Assembly (NCBI GenBank): GCA_913061115.1
Contig: CAJXTK010000012.1
Coordinates: 1-36,713, forward strand
DNA: 36,713 nucleotides
Direction of reading: 5' to 3'
Origin: an uncultured Haliea sp.
Lineage (GTDB): Bacteria; Pseudomonadota; Gammaproteobacteria; Pseudomonadales; Halieaceae
In this document: positions 1 through 8,601 of the stretch, piece after piece
How the letters are laid out: every line of letters starts with the position of its first letter
Numbering within the stretch: position 1 is the first letter of the stretch
The notes under the pieces: model-generated
Seen by the model: only the letters and a program-made list of their open reading frames with translations
Databases searched by the model: none
What the model was told of the DNA's origin: nothing
Translations under genes and position numbers: made by a program

Positions 1-49
1 ATCTACACCTCTCTATTCGTCGGCAGCGTCAGATGTGTATAAGAGACAG
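1..49 (+). other. Illumina Nextera adapter left on contig end
   Basis: The first 49 bases are synthetic. Positions 1-8 are the tail of the P5 primer, 9-16 (CTCTCTAT) match a standard i5 index, 17-30 are the Nextera read-1 arm TCGTCGGCAGCGTC, and 31-49 are the transposase mosaic end AGATGTGTATAAGAGACAG. Biological sequence starts at about position 50. This indicates untrimmed reads at a low-coverage contig end, so the neighbouring bases should be treated with caution. Confidence 0.98.
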
Positions 50-1191
50 TACCTGGACCTCTATCTTGGCGGAATTAGCAGGCATACCGATTCAGACAAT
101 GTAGAAAACAACGACAAGGAAATTCATCTTGTTATTGTGGTACAGGACGGCGACGACTATAACCAGATTGTTTTTCTACAAAATCAGATACATTGACGAT
201 TAATTTTGTCGAGCATTTGTCTGGCCTATGAAAAGCCCCTACGGACGATTCAGATATCTATGTTGGAGCAGCTAAGGATAGCCCACTGAGCCGCACTGGT
301 AAAATCACCAGAGCCGAAGCGGCCGGTCGTCCTGATCGATTTGACCAACCGGGTAGCTATATCTGGTTCGACACGCAGAGTCAGTTGTGGAATGTCAGCT
401 GGATACATGCCGCAGATGTCGCGTCTGACGCTAAGGGGATCATTTCATCTGAAGGGATCGAAATGAGTGACAGAGAAGCGCTAGAAACAAACTCGCCAAG
501 GATGGTACAGGACTATATCGTTATGAATGAGGCCGGTAGTGACTGGAAAATTCTTCGAACTGATCTCCCGGAACACTACTACTGGGTAAACGATGTGACT
601 TCGGCGGACCTTAACAATGACGGCTGGCTTGACATTGTGGGGGTCAGGTCACGCGATTATAGCAAGGAAAACGGCACGCCATTTATCGTGCTGAACCACG
701 GTTACCTGGAGTTCACCCGGCATGACATTTTGGTAAATTCTGAAGACGATATATTTTCGGCTGACCTGATCGTACAGGGCTTCTTCAACAATGACGGTCT
801 TCCAGACCGATTCTCAACCAACGGGCGAGGCCTTCTGCCCTCCCATCGAGGGCCATACCAGTACTGGCTGAATAGTTCAAAAAAGACCAATGGCTACTTG
901 ATGTTGGAACTGCAGGGAAGCACTACCAACAGAGACGCTGTTGGTACGCAGTTAGAACTATACAATAGCGACAGTCAGTTAATGGGCTCCCGTGGAGTGG
1001 GTAAGGCATACGGTCTCAGTCAGGATACTCACATTTTACACTTTGGATTAGGTAGTGTAGATGGTATTTGCCGACTGAGGGTTCAATGGTTCGGACAAAA
1101 GCAGGCGCAGGAGTTTCTGGTACAACGGAACAGCTTCCTGCTCATCAATCAAGGTTCGGAGATTGCTGTCGACATCAATAGCGATGGATAA
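50..1191 (+). pseudogene. FG-GAP/VCBS and ASPIC-UnbV domain protein, 5' partial and disrupted
   Basis: This is the C-terminal part of a large secreted or cell-surface beta-propeller protein; its N-terminus lies beyond the contig end. From position 50 one frame reads YLDLYLGG and continues to about 190. The reading then moves to the frame of the long downstream ORF (SDTLTINFVEHLSGL), so a base seems lost between about 162 and 193. A TGA at 229-231 interrupts that same frame before KAPTDDSDIYVGAAKDSPL. From 232 to 1191 the frame is open. It contains an FG-GAP-like calcium loop (DLNNDGWLDIVGV) and a C-terminal ASPIC/UnbV domain (RDAVGTQLELY, LHFGLG, RVQWFG). The TTG at 385 is only an apparent start, because coding-like sequence continues upstream of it. 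The lesions may be true decay or assembly errors beside the adapter. Family function is poorly known; such proteins are usually exported. Confidence 0.7.
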
Positions 1192-1204
1192 AGCGTCGTT
1201 CGGT

Positions 1205-1381
1205 TTAGGCCAGTAGCTGAACATCAAAGGGCTTGGATCTGACCATCAGTAAAAACGCGACGGGCACAAGCACAAATGACAGCAAGGTCACCAATACAGT
1301 GCCACCCGCTATAGCCGTGCGAAGGGAGGCTGCCTGCGGGAACCCCCCTTCAAGTTGATGTCGAAGACGTTCTCTCAGTCT
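1205..1381 (-). CDS. candidate small single-TM protein overlapping the kinase 3' end
   Basis: An open frame on the minus strand starts right after a TAA at 1382-1384 and encodes up to 58 residues. A basic N-terminus (RLRERLRHQLEGG) is followed by one strong hydrophobic segment (TVLVTLLSFVLVPVAFLLMV) and a short tail ending in DVQLLA. No ATG, GTG or TTG lies at the proper place; the second codon is CTG, with AGGAAG 8 bases upstream. It overlaps the last ~32 bases of the hybrid kinase gene in another frame, so translational coupling is possible. It could instead be the 3' relic of a larger membrane-protein gene. I do not recognise the family. Confidence 0.35.
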   Translation of the reverse strand, partial: RLRERLRHQLEGGFPQAASLRTAIAGGTVLVTLLSFVLVPVAFLLMVRSKPFDVQLLA

Positions 1382-3086
1382 TTAAACTTCCTGCCTGCTC
1401 GATGGCGTTCTCGATCGAAGTTTGAAGCGTGCTGCGCGAGAATGGTTTTGACAAGAACTCCACAGAATCATCAAGGCGCTGGCCGTCCAGTACGTTCCGA
1501 GCGTCGTAGCCACTGACAAGAACGATGGGCAGGTCGGGACGTCGGTTGCGCAACAACGTCGCAGCGTCGAACCCGCTGCCGTCGCCCAGGGTGACATCGA
1601 TCAAAGCGAGTTCGAGCTGTTCGAGATCAATTGAAGGAAGGTCGCGTTGAAAAGCAGCCAAGCTTTCGAGCCACTGTACTTCACGCCCACTCCGTTCGAG
1701 CATTGCGATAGTCAGTTCTGCAACGAGCGCTTCATCTTCAATTAACAATACTTTTGTTTCCTCTGAAACACTTTTCAGCCGGCCAGGCACTTCGCTCAAA
1801 ATCGGCTCCGGCTGATTCGCCGATCGAGGCAGCAGCAGGCGAAATTGACTGCCGTGGCTCAACTGTGACTCAACCGTCAAGTCGCCTAGATGCGCATTCA
1901 TGATGCCCCTTGAAGCGGCGAGCCCCAGCCCTGTGCCCATTTCCCGTGTTGTGTAGAACGGCTCAAAAATTCGAACTATCTCGCTTGCAGGCATGCCGGA
2001 GCCATTGTCTCTAACCTCCAGCCAATGGTGTCTAGAGTTCTCGAGTGCTGAGTTCCCCTTCGAAGGTTTTAGAGAATCCTCTGACCCTAATGCAATAGTG
2101 ATTCTAGTCGCACCTGCATCACGCGCATTGGTCAGCAAATTGAGGACAACCTGACGGATTTGGGTTGGATCAACCTCTACAGCAAAAACGATGCCCTGTT
2201 CAATATCGAAGGTAACTTCGATTCCTTCGAGCAGATCGTGGGCCCAATCGCCATCGATTTCAGATCCAAAGAAGGCGAGGTCCACCGTTTGAGTTTTTCG
2301 GTTCGTTCTCCCCGCATAGGCAAGCATTTGCTGTGCCAAGTCTCTCGCCCGGAAGCCCGCTTGCATCATGGATTTGAGGCGCGTTTGCGTCTCATGGGAA
2401 GCGGTTTGCGATTCTTGCAGTAACTCGATATTGCCGATTATGACCATCAAAAGGTTGTTGAAGTCATGTGCGACACCTCCCGCGAGCACGCCGAGACTCT
2501 TTAAGTGTTCCTCTTTTAGGGCCTCTCCTTCCAAAGCGAGTAGCAGTTGCTCCCGCACTCCGGCGGCGCGTATTGAACGAATTCGCTGCTCTTGGAGGAC
2601 ACCGCTTGTGAAACAAGCGAAAAAAAGAAACCAGCCCCACTCGGAAGATTCAGGGATAGCCAAAGTGACGACGATTGTGGCCCATGACACAACGGCGAGA
2701 GTTAAGATAGAATAGAATGCTACTCTCGACAGCATTGTCAGGCCTAAGCCCAAAATCAGGATGACAAAGTTGGTTGTGTCGACGGCCTCTTGGAACAAGG
2801 CGAGGTGCAGTACTGTATTGGCTAGCGCGATACAGGCCAGCAGGATAAGCATCAGGGAACCCAGATCCGCTCGTGGGTTCTTTTTCCACGTTAGAGCAAT
2901 GGAGGCAGACATTATCGACGAAACAGCCGCAACCACGGACATGCGCTCGTCACCGGAAAGAGCAAACGGGTGGATGATAGTGAGTAGGCCATAGAGGGCC
3001 GTAAACCCCCAGGCTATCGGAGTGATCGATCCGGAGCTCACATCTCGTAAAGCTCGCGTGCCGGGATCAATTTGCGGTATTGTCAA
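1350..3086 (-). CDS. hybrid membrane histidine kinase with C-terminal receiver
   Basis: The 578-residue sensor kinase should autophosphorylate and pass the phosphate to its own receiver. The N-terminal third (about residues 22-165) holds six hydrophobic segments and no recognisable periplasmic sensor domain. The HisKA dimerisation box is LAGGVAHDFNNLL with His207. The ATPase domain has its N box (NLLTNARDA, about 316-324), G1 box (DNGSGMP), F box (FEPFYTT) and G2 box (GTGLGLA). The receiver starts at VLLIEDE, with acceptor Asp497 (LALIDVTLGDGSG) and Lys547 (LSKPF). The start is a TTG preceded by the purine-rich GAGGGAGGGAGC. No dedicated response regulator lies next to it, so its output is unknown. 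It is isolated between relics on one side and the ASPIC gene on the other. Confidence 0.93.
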   Translation of the reverse strand: MTIPQIDPGTRALRDVSSGSITPIAWGFTALYGLLTIIHPFALSGDERMSVVAAVSSIMSASIALTWKKNPRADLGSLMLILLACIALANTVLHLALFQEAVDTTNFVILILGLGLTMLSRVAFYSILTLAVVSWATIVVTLAIPESSEWGWFLFFACFTSGVLQEQRIRSIRAAGVREQLLLALEGEALKEEHLKSLGVLAGGVAHDFNNLLMVIIGNIELLQESQTASHETQTRLKSMMQAGFRARDLAQQMLAYAGRTNRKTQTVDLAFFGSEIDGDWAHDLLEGIEVTFDIEQGIVFAVEVDPTQIRQVVLNLLTNARDAGATRITIALGSEDSLKPSKGNSALENSRHHWLEVRDNGSGMPASEIVRIFEPFYTTREMGTGLGLAASRGIMNAHLGDLTVESQLSHGSQFRLLLPRSANQPEPILSEVPGRLKSVSEETKVLLIEDEALVAELTIAMLERSGREVQWLESLAAFQRDLPSIDLEQLELALIDVTLGDGSGFDAATLLRNRRPDLPIVLVSGYDARNVLDGQRLDDSVEFLSKPFSRSTLQTSIENAIEQAGSLKTERTSSTST

Positions 3087-3130
3087 GCTCCCTCCCTCGT
3101 ATAATAAGACAATGCTTCATTTTTGGTGGA

Positions 3131-3492
3131 CTATACATTAGTGCGATAGCTATGGTCTGTAGACAAAAGCCTACTTCCCGCTGCAGCTCCTATGCTATGG
3201 CCAAGTATAAAAAGATAGATGTTCCAAGAAAAAATTGAAATGATATTGCCCATGCTTGTAATAATAAAGGCCAAAATAACGACGAGTTTTTGCCCATATT
3301 GCTCAGAGAGTGGTCCGTATATTGATTGAGAAACGCCATAAAAAATAAGAATAGACGTCAAGAGAGTTTTACCGTGGTACTAGAAGTACTAACGTGATTG
3401 GCACTATCTGGCATAGAGGGGGTGTATAGAGACATGCAAAATAGCCCTTGAAAAATTAGGATACAACTTATTACTATGACGGGTTTTTGTTG
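3131..3492 (-). pseudogene. Bcr/CflA-type MFS drug exporter relic
   Basis: This is the N-terminal piece of a major facilitator of the Bcr/CflA multidrug type. Helix 1 and its motif read FCMSLYTPSMPD, then the frame stops at TGA (3358-3360) after TTVKLS. It resumes one base off as LTSILIFYGVSQSIYGPLSE, which matches the YGPLSDRFGR signature, and continues to a helix-4-like SIGAAAGSR before a TAG at 3131. A single lost T near 3358-3361 would rejoin the parts into VKLSLTSILIFYG. Only about four of twelve helices remain, so the gene is truncated as well as frameshifted and cannot encode a working transporter. Confidence 0.7.
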
Positions 3493-3596
3493 AGAGGTAG
3501 CGCTCGAAGAGTCGGTTAGGGTGGCGACGTTGATTTGTCCGTGTCCCGTTCGGTTCAGCGCGTCGCTGACCGCGACGGCAAAAAAATTGGTGGTTT

Positions 3597-3735
3597 TCGC
3601 GTTCATCTGGTCCGGCGGCATATCTGTTGGAAAATGGGCTGGATAACGGCCGTCTGTTCCTATCAAGAAAGTAAACGTCGAGTGGTCCATCCTACAGGAA
3701 GTCCCCATCGTGACCGGCGCGTATTTTACAAATCG
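3597..3735 (-). pseudogene. SCO1/SenC copper-chaperone C-terminal relic
   Basis: One minus-strand frame reads RFVKYAPVTMGTSCRMDHS, then TFTFLIGTDGRYPAHFPTDM. This resembles the C-terminus of SCO1/SenC/PrrC proteins, where a DHS motif supplies the copper-binding histidine and is followed by a YLM-PDG strand and a short closing helix. The thioredoxin-like N-terminal half with its CxxxC motif is absent. The frame runs straight on into the MFS relic, so this is a degraded fragment rather than a gene. Its upstream end slightly overlaps the end of the saccharopine-dehydrogenase-like gene. SCO proteins deliver copper to cytochrome oxidase. Confidence 0.5.
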
Positions 3736-4922
3736 GTCCGACTCACACCGGGGACCTCCAGCACTAGATCCGGGCCGTAAACCTTGGCGACAGTCTGGAA
3801 GCCGGGCTCCCACTGGCCGTCTATGACACGCCGCGCAATGATCAATGTGCTGTGGAAAGTGAGTAGATAGCCCTCCGGCGTAATTAGAGCGGCAGACGCA
3901 GTAGCACCGGCCTCATTGCTGACGGTAGACACAATTCGCGTCTGGCGATTTTCCTGTGCGCCAGGTGGCGGACCTTCTGGGGCGAAGTTGTCGATCAGCC
4001 ATCCGAGCACACGTCGACCGGCGTCGGATTGCGCCACACGCAGTAACCATGTCGGCAGCTCTCCGTCTTGTACCTGAAACACTTCGATGTTTGGGATGCC
4101 GATGCTTACGTAACTGGTTATCATGTCGGCCCAGGGAATCTGCAGCAGCGTTTGCTCTTGCCCGTTTTCCTTGCGATGGATAAGCTCGGGCTTAGCCATC
4201 GCTACCATTTTGCCATTTTCTCGTTTTAGCAGCGGTCTGCCCAGCATCTCCAGCCCAGATTTCATCGTGCCTCGACTCGCCTGTGCTCCCTCTGCGGCTG
4301 TATAGTTGCCATTCAGAACAACCGTTAATTGCGTGGGCTGGCTAATCTTGTCAGCCACGTACATATTCAAACAATCAGTCGGAACCACGTCATAGCCAAC
4401 AGCCGGCATGACCATGATGTTTGCTCGTTTAAATTCCTCGTCGCGATCTAGCTCGGCCTGAATGACATGGTTTTCGCCAGTCAGGTCAACGTAGTGCGTG
4501 CCCGCCTCCACGACTGCATCGAGCATGGGTTTGGCGGTATACGTGTAGGGCCCGGCAATGTGCAGCACAATCTCGAAGTGTTTGAGCACCTTGACCAGGT
4601 TGTCGTGATTGTTGTCCAGCGGCAGCACAACGTAGTCGTATCCTAGCGAATCTGCCAGCGGCTTGAGCTTGGACTCATTGCGCCCCGCCAGAACTGGGGT
4701 AATGCCGTACTCGGACGCCAGCTGGGATATGCCCTTACCGGTGAATCCGTAGGCACCATATATGAGCACCTGTCCTTTACGTTCTTTGGGCAGTTGGTCC
4801 AGAACGGAGGTTGGTATCGGAGGCGGTGGTGTGGCAGGCACTGGCGTGGGACGACCTACCCAGTATAGGCTGATGCCGACTGCTAAAACTGCTATCGCTA
4901 ACACACCCAGCACGTAACGCAT
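3726..4922 (-). CDS. membrane-anchored saccharopine dehydrogenase-like NAD(P)-binding oxidoreductase
   Basis: The 398-residue protein begins with one hydrophobic anchor (YVLGVLAIAVLAVGISLYWVG) and a proline-rich linker. A Rossmann domain of the Sacchrp_dh_NADP/trans-acting enoyl reductase type follows: nucleotide loop IYGAYGFTGKGISQLASEYG, then VLAGRNESKL, HIAGPY and the GTHYVDLTGE strand typical of the family. Relatives include trans-acting enoyl reductases and uncharacterised lipid-associated oxidoreductases; the substrate cannot be told. The ATG at 4922 is preferred over an adjoining GTG at 4925 because GGGGAG lies six bases upstream. It is followed at once by the SCO and MFS relics, and its upstream neighbour is the AKR gene 72 bases away on the same strand. 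Confidence 0.82.
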   Translation of the reverse strand: MRYVLGVLAIAVLAVGISLYWVGRPTPVPATPPPPIPTSVLDQLPKERKGQVLIYGAYGFTGKGISQLASEYGITPVLAGRNESKLKPLADSLGYDYVVLPLDNNHDNLVKVLKHFEIVLHIAGPYTYTAKPMLDAVVEAGTHYVDLTGENHVIQAELDRDEEFKRANIMVMPAVGYDVVPTDCLNMYVADKISQPTQLTVVLNGNYTAAEGAQASRGTMKSGLEMLGRPLLKRENGKMVAMAKPELIHRKENGQEQTLLQIPWADMITSYVSIGIPNIEVFQVQDGELPTWLLRVAQSDAGRRVLGWLIDNFAPEGPPPGAQENRQTRIVSTVSNEAGATASAALITPEGYLLTFHSTLIIARRVIDGQWEPGFQTVAKVYGPDLVLEVPGVSRTDL

Positions 4923-4994
4923 CACCCACTCCCCTTATTATTCTTCTTGGCGAGTAGGACAGCGCAGGGCTGCCTGTCACCGAACACTCTGCCA

Positions 4995-5963
4995 TTACCC
5001 TGCTACTAGTTTAACCCGCACTTCTTCTGTCAGCAACGGTACCACGTCAACCGCTTTCAGGTTATCTGCAAGTTGCTCAATGCTGGAGGCACCCAATATG
5101 GCGGTGGATACATTCGGATTCAACAGGCACCAGGCAATCGCTAACCTAGATAAACTCGTACCTAGTGCTTCGGCTATAGGAACCAGTCTGGCGACGGTCT
5201 TCATCCGCTCTTGACCTCGATCCGATTCCACCATGTGCTTCTTAAGCCACTCATAGCCTTTCAGCGAGGCTCTTGATCCATCCGGAATGCCGTTTAGGTA
5301 TTTACCTGTGAGTGCGCCTGATGCGAGAGGCGACCAGATCGTGGAGCCCATACCGTACTGATCGAAAAGCGGAGCATACTCTACCTCAAAGCGCTCCCTA
5401 TCCAGTAGATTGTATTGTGGTTGCTCCATCGTGGGCGGGGTTAAGTGGTTTTTCTCTGCAAACGCATAGGCTTCGGCAATCTCATTTGCCGCCCACTCGG
5501 AAGTGCCCCAATACAGAACTTTTCCCTGCGTTACCAGATTGTGCATGGCCCAGACCGTTTCTTCAATCGGGGTGTCAGGATCGGCTCGGTGACAGAAATA
5601 TAAATCTAGGTAATCAACCTCTAGACGCTGCATCGCTTGATGACAGGCCTCAGTAACATGTTTTCTACTGAGACCCAACTGCGTTGGTTTTGGATTCGCT
5701 GTCGCGCCAAAAAAAACTTTGGAGGAGACACAATAGCTATCTCTGGGTCGAGCGAGTGCCTTCAGTGCCTTGCCCATGACCTTCTCGGATTCGCCCGCTT
5801 CATAGCCCTCGGCATTGTCAAAAAAGTTAATACCGGCATCAAAGCAAAGACCAAACATTCTCTCCGCGAGACGGGTGTCTACCTGCTTGTTAAAAGTGAC
5901 CCAGGAGCCAAATGATAATTCGGACAGCTTAAGCCCCGAATTCCCCAGCTTTCTATATTGCAT
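4995..5963 (-). CDS. aldo/keto reductase, Kv-beta/YghZ-like
   Basis: A 322-residue cytosolic NADPH-dependent reductase with a (beta/alpha)8 barrel. The catalytic tetrad is complete: Asp49 and Tyr54 (FFDNAEGY), Lys82 (SSKV) and His125 (YFCHRADPD). The N-terminus MQYRKLGNSGLKLSELSFGS and the C-terminal cofactor loop AILGASSIEQLADNL are typical of voltage-gated potassium-channel beta-subunit-like AKRs. Length is normal. It reduces aldehydes or ketones; the physiological substrate cannot be inferred. It is divergent from the exported hydrolase at 6126, with about 160 bases between starts, and probably precedes the saccharopine-dehydrogenase-like gene in one transcript. Confidence 0.92.
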   Translation of the reverse strand: MQYRKLGNSGLKLSELSFGSWVTFNKQVDTRLAERMFGLCFDAGINFFDNAEGYEAGESEKVMGKALKALARPRDSYCVSSKVFFGATANPKPTQLGLSRKHVTEACHQAMQRLEVDYLDLYFCHRADPDTPIEETVWAMHNLVTQGKVLYWGTSEWAANEIAEAYAFAEKNHLTPPTMEQPQYNLLDRERFEVEYAPLFDQYGMGSTIWSPLASGALTGKYLNGIPDGSRASLKGYEWLKKHMVESDRGQERMKTVARLVPIAEALGTSLSRLAIAWCLLNPNVSTAILGASSIEQLADNLKAVDVVPLLTEEVRVKLVAG

Positions 5964-6125
5964 AACACATCCGCCGATAGTCAGTTTGGACTAAAGCATA
6001 GATGTTTGTGGGTGATTGTTCTAGTTTGAATTCGGAGTCGCCTCAAGCACCCCCTTGCGGTATCTTGTTGACCTGACGCACGCTGGGGCTAATTTTGGCC
6101 GTCTATGACTTTAGAGAACCTGCCT

Positions 6126-7043
6126 ATGTCCCGGCTGCTATTGCTCTTTCTTATGGTTACTTCGGTCTCGGCGCGGGCCGAATTCAGTCGTGAGTACCTA
6201 GACCAGCAGCCTCTTGAGGTTACGCCAGCTAACGAAATCTCAATGTCATACCTTAGCCTGGGAGACCCAGAGCAGCCAGCCATAGTGATGATTATGGGTT
6301 TGGGTGCTTCGCATGTCGTGTGGGGGGATGCTCTGGTGCAGGGCCTTGAGGCGAGTGGTTATCGTGTGGTTTTACTGGACAACCGCGACACAGGAGGGAG
6401 TACCCGGTTTGATGACTGGGGACAGCCTACCGTATGGTGGCAATTACTGAAACGCCAGATGGGCTTTGAAGTAGATGCTCCTTATACCTTGAACGATATG
6501 GCTGCGGATACTGTTGCCGTGATGGATGTGCTGGAAATTAACAACGCTCATATTGTCGGTGCATCAATGGGGGGAATGATTGCTCAGGTGGTTGCTGCGC
6601 AGTACCCACAGCGGATCCGAAGTCTGGTTTCTATTATGTCTACGACGGGCTCACCGCAACTGCCACCGCCTAGCCCTGAGGCCTCTGGCGCCCTTTTGGG
6701 CGTCAGCACGGATAATGGGGCTGCTGCCGAACGCAGGGAAGCGATGGTAGCGAGGGGTTTTTATCCTCAGTCCATGGGCCGACAGATGATGGCAGTTTTC
6801 AAGACGGGTGACCGCTCTGACGCTGTGGCAACCATTACCGCGCCTACCCTAGTGGTCCACGGCGCTGAGGACACATTACTGCCGCCACAACACGGGGCAC
6901 ATACCGCGCAGTTAATCGGAGGCTCAGAACTCGTGGTGTACGATTCAATGGGACACAACATTCCAGACGAGGTGTTGCCAAAGCTATTGCAGAAAATGAC
7001 GCTTCATATGCAGAAGGCAGATACGGCTGCGATGTCGCGATGA
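6126..7043 (+). CDS. exported alpha/beta hydrolase
   Basis: A 305-residue alpha/beta-fold hydrolase resembling aclacinomycin-methylesterase/RdmC-type esterases. Counting from the ATG at 6126, the protein begins with a Sec-like signal peptide (MSRLLLLFLMVTSVSARA), which favours this start over the ATG at 6105. The oxyanion region is MIMGLG and the nucleophile elbow GASMGG carries Ser147. Asp249 (HGAEDTLLP) and His277 (MGHNIP) complete the triad. Likely an ester or lactone hydrolase acting in the periplasm. The same frame after the stop stays open for another 45 codons to 7181, so readthrough or a recent 3' change is possible but unproven. Confidence 0.88.
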   Translation: MSRLLLLFLMVTSVSARAEFSREYLDQQPLEVTPANEISMSYLSLGDPEQPAIVMIMGLGASHVVWGDALVQGLEASGYRVVLLDNRDTGGSTRFDDWGQPTVWWQLLKRQMGFEVDAPYTLNDMAADTVAVMDVLEINNAHIVGASMGGMIAQVVAAQYPQRIRSLVSIMSTTGSPQLPPPSPEASGALLGVSTDNGAAAERREAMVARGFYPQSMGRQMMAVFKTGDRSDAVATITAPTLVVHGAEDTLLPPQHGAHTAQLIGGSELVVYDSMGHNIPDEVLPKLLQKMTLHMQKADTAAMSR

Positions 7044-7244
7044 GTGGATATCGCCAGATCACTTCATGACGCTATTACCCATACACCATGCAGAATTTTT
7101 CGAGAGGCTAAGGTGTTCGCGATTGGCGCTGTATCGCAGGAGATTCTGCGGGACCTGACTGCGGGGGTGATGGGCCCCTAACTCTGTGACGTATCCTGCC
7201 ACACAAGTGTAATCCACTGCCGCGCTCTATGCCCTGCTGATAGC

Positions 7245-8393
7245 CTATTTCACCATCAAGCCCATTCGCTTACCAATAATTCCAAGCATGACCTCATCGG
7301 CTCCACCGCCAATGGATGTGAGTCGCATATCCCGCATGGCGCGGCCAACAGGGTTGTCCCACATATACCCCATGCCGCCCCAGAATTGCAGGCATTCGGT
7401 GGGAATGCTATTGCAGAGTTTGCCGGCTTTGAGCTTGGAGTAGGATGCCAGTAGGGTTGGGTCTTCACCGTTGATATACAGTTCACACGTGCGATAGGTG
7501 AGGGCACGTAGGGCTTCTACTTCCATCTGCATGTCTGCCAGTTTCATATTGATGATCTGGTTGTCCAGCAGGGGTTTACCAAATGCTTGCCGTTGGCTGG
7601 TGTATTCAACGGTATTGCGAATACAGTTCTCTAGACCCTTGATACAAATGGCAGTAGCCGCCAGTCGCTCTTCCTGAAATTGCATCATCTGGTAGGTGAA
7701 ACCTTTACCCTCTTCACCGATTAGATAGCGTTGTGGTACGACCACATCGTCAAAAAATAACTGTGCGGTATCCGAGGCGCGCATACCAAGCTTGTTCAGT
7801 CTTTTTGATGTGGAAAATCCCGGGGTGTCAGTGGGCACCACAATCAAAGATTTGTTCCGGTGCTTCTGGTCATCGGACGTATTGGCTAACAGGCAAATAT
7901 AGTCAGCCTGAGTAGAGTTGGTGATCCACATTTTGGTGCCGTTGATAACATAGTCGTCGGCCCGTTTTCTTGCCGTGGTTTTGATGGCCGACACATCTGA
8001 ACCGGCGTGGGGTTCACTGACCCCGATAGCGGCGACCATGTCGCCGGCGATAGCGGGTGTCAGGAACTGTTGCCTCAGTGCATCGGACCCAAAGCGAGCC
8101 AGGGCTGGCGTCGCCATATCGGTTTGCACGGACACCGCCATTGGCACTGAACCGTGACTGGCAGACCCCCACTCTTCATGGGCCACCATGGCGTAGCTGT
8201 AATCTAGACCCAGGCCACCGTATTCTTCCGGTTTGTGAATGCCCAGTAGTCCCAGATCACCGGCTTTTTTGAAGAGCTCATGGGCAGGGAAGATGCCAGC
8301 TTCCTCCCACTCGTTGACGTAGGGATTCACCTCTTTCTCGACAAACTGGCGGACAGTACGGCGGATTTCATTGTGCTGATCAGTGAACTGCAT
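7245..8393 (-). CDS. acyl-CoA dehydrogenase
   Basis: A 382-residue FAD enzyme that would introduce the trans-2,3 double bond of an acyl-CoA and pass electrons to ETF. All three ACAD domains are present: helical N-domain, middle beta domain (AIGVSEPHAGSD, MWITNS) and C-domain (ERLAATA, RQAFGKPL, QFWGGMGYMWDNPVGRAMRD). The base of SCAD/MCAD-type enzymes would lie in an I-Y-E-G-T motif near the end. Here the motif is IGGGADEVM, with Gly replacing Glu. Glu242 in QEERLAATA lies where isovaleryl-CoA dehydrogenase carries its helix-G base, so a branched or unusual acyl-CoA is plausible. GGGG lies seven bases before the start. It stands alone. Confidence 0.94.
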   Translation of the reverse strand: MQFTDQHNEIRRTVRQFVEKEVNPYVNEWEEAGIFPAHELFKKAGDLGLLGIHKPEEYGGLGLDYSYAMVAHEEWGSASHGSVPMAVSVQTDMATPALARFGSDALRQQFLTPAIAGDMVAAIGVSEPHAGSDVSAIKTTARKRADDYVINGTKMWITNSTQADYICLLANTSDDQKHRNKSLIVVPTDTPGFSTSKRLNKLGMRASDTAQLFFDDVVVPQRYLIGEEGKGFTYQMMQFQEERLAATAICIKGLENCIRNTVEYTSQRQAFGKPLLDNQIINMKLADMQMEVEALRALTYRTCELYINGEDPTLLASYSKLKAGKLCNSIPTECLQFWGGMGYMWDNPVGRAMRDMRLTSIGGGADEVMLGIIGKRMGLMVK

Positions 8394-8601
8394 CTAGCTA
8401 CCCCGTTATGGATAAAGTCGGAAGTTCTGGCTTTTTTCAGCTTTCGAGTATAGACAAAACATTTTAAAGTGACACGTTATTTACTCTATGCCGAGGCCAC
8501 AGTCCGTGGTGGACACCGTGGTTTTCTACTGTCTGAAACACAGTTAGGAATATCGCCGATACTGCTAAATTAACGTTGGTTGGGAGACAATCCCCGTGTG
8601 A

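Noticed and set aside
7044-7181. 45-codon in-frame continuation after the exported hydrolase stop
   Set aside because: Open and protein-like (LHDAITHTPCRIF), but hydrolases of this type end near residue 305 and no family was recognised; noted only as possible readthrough.
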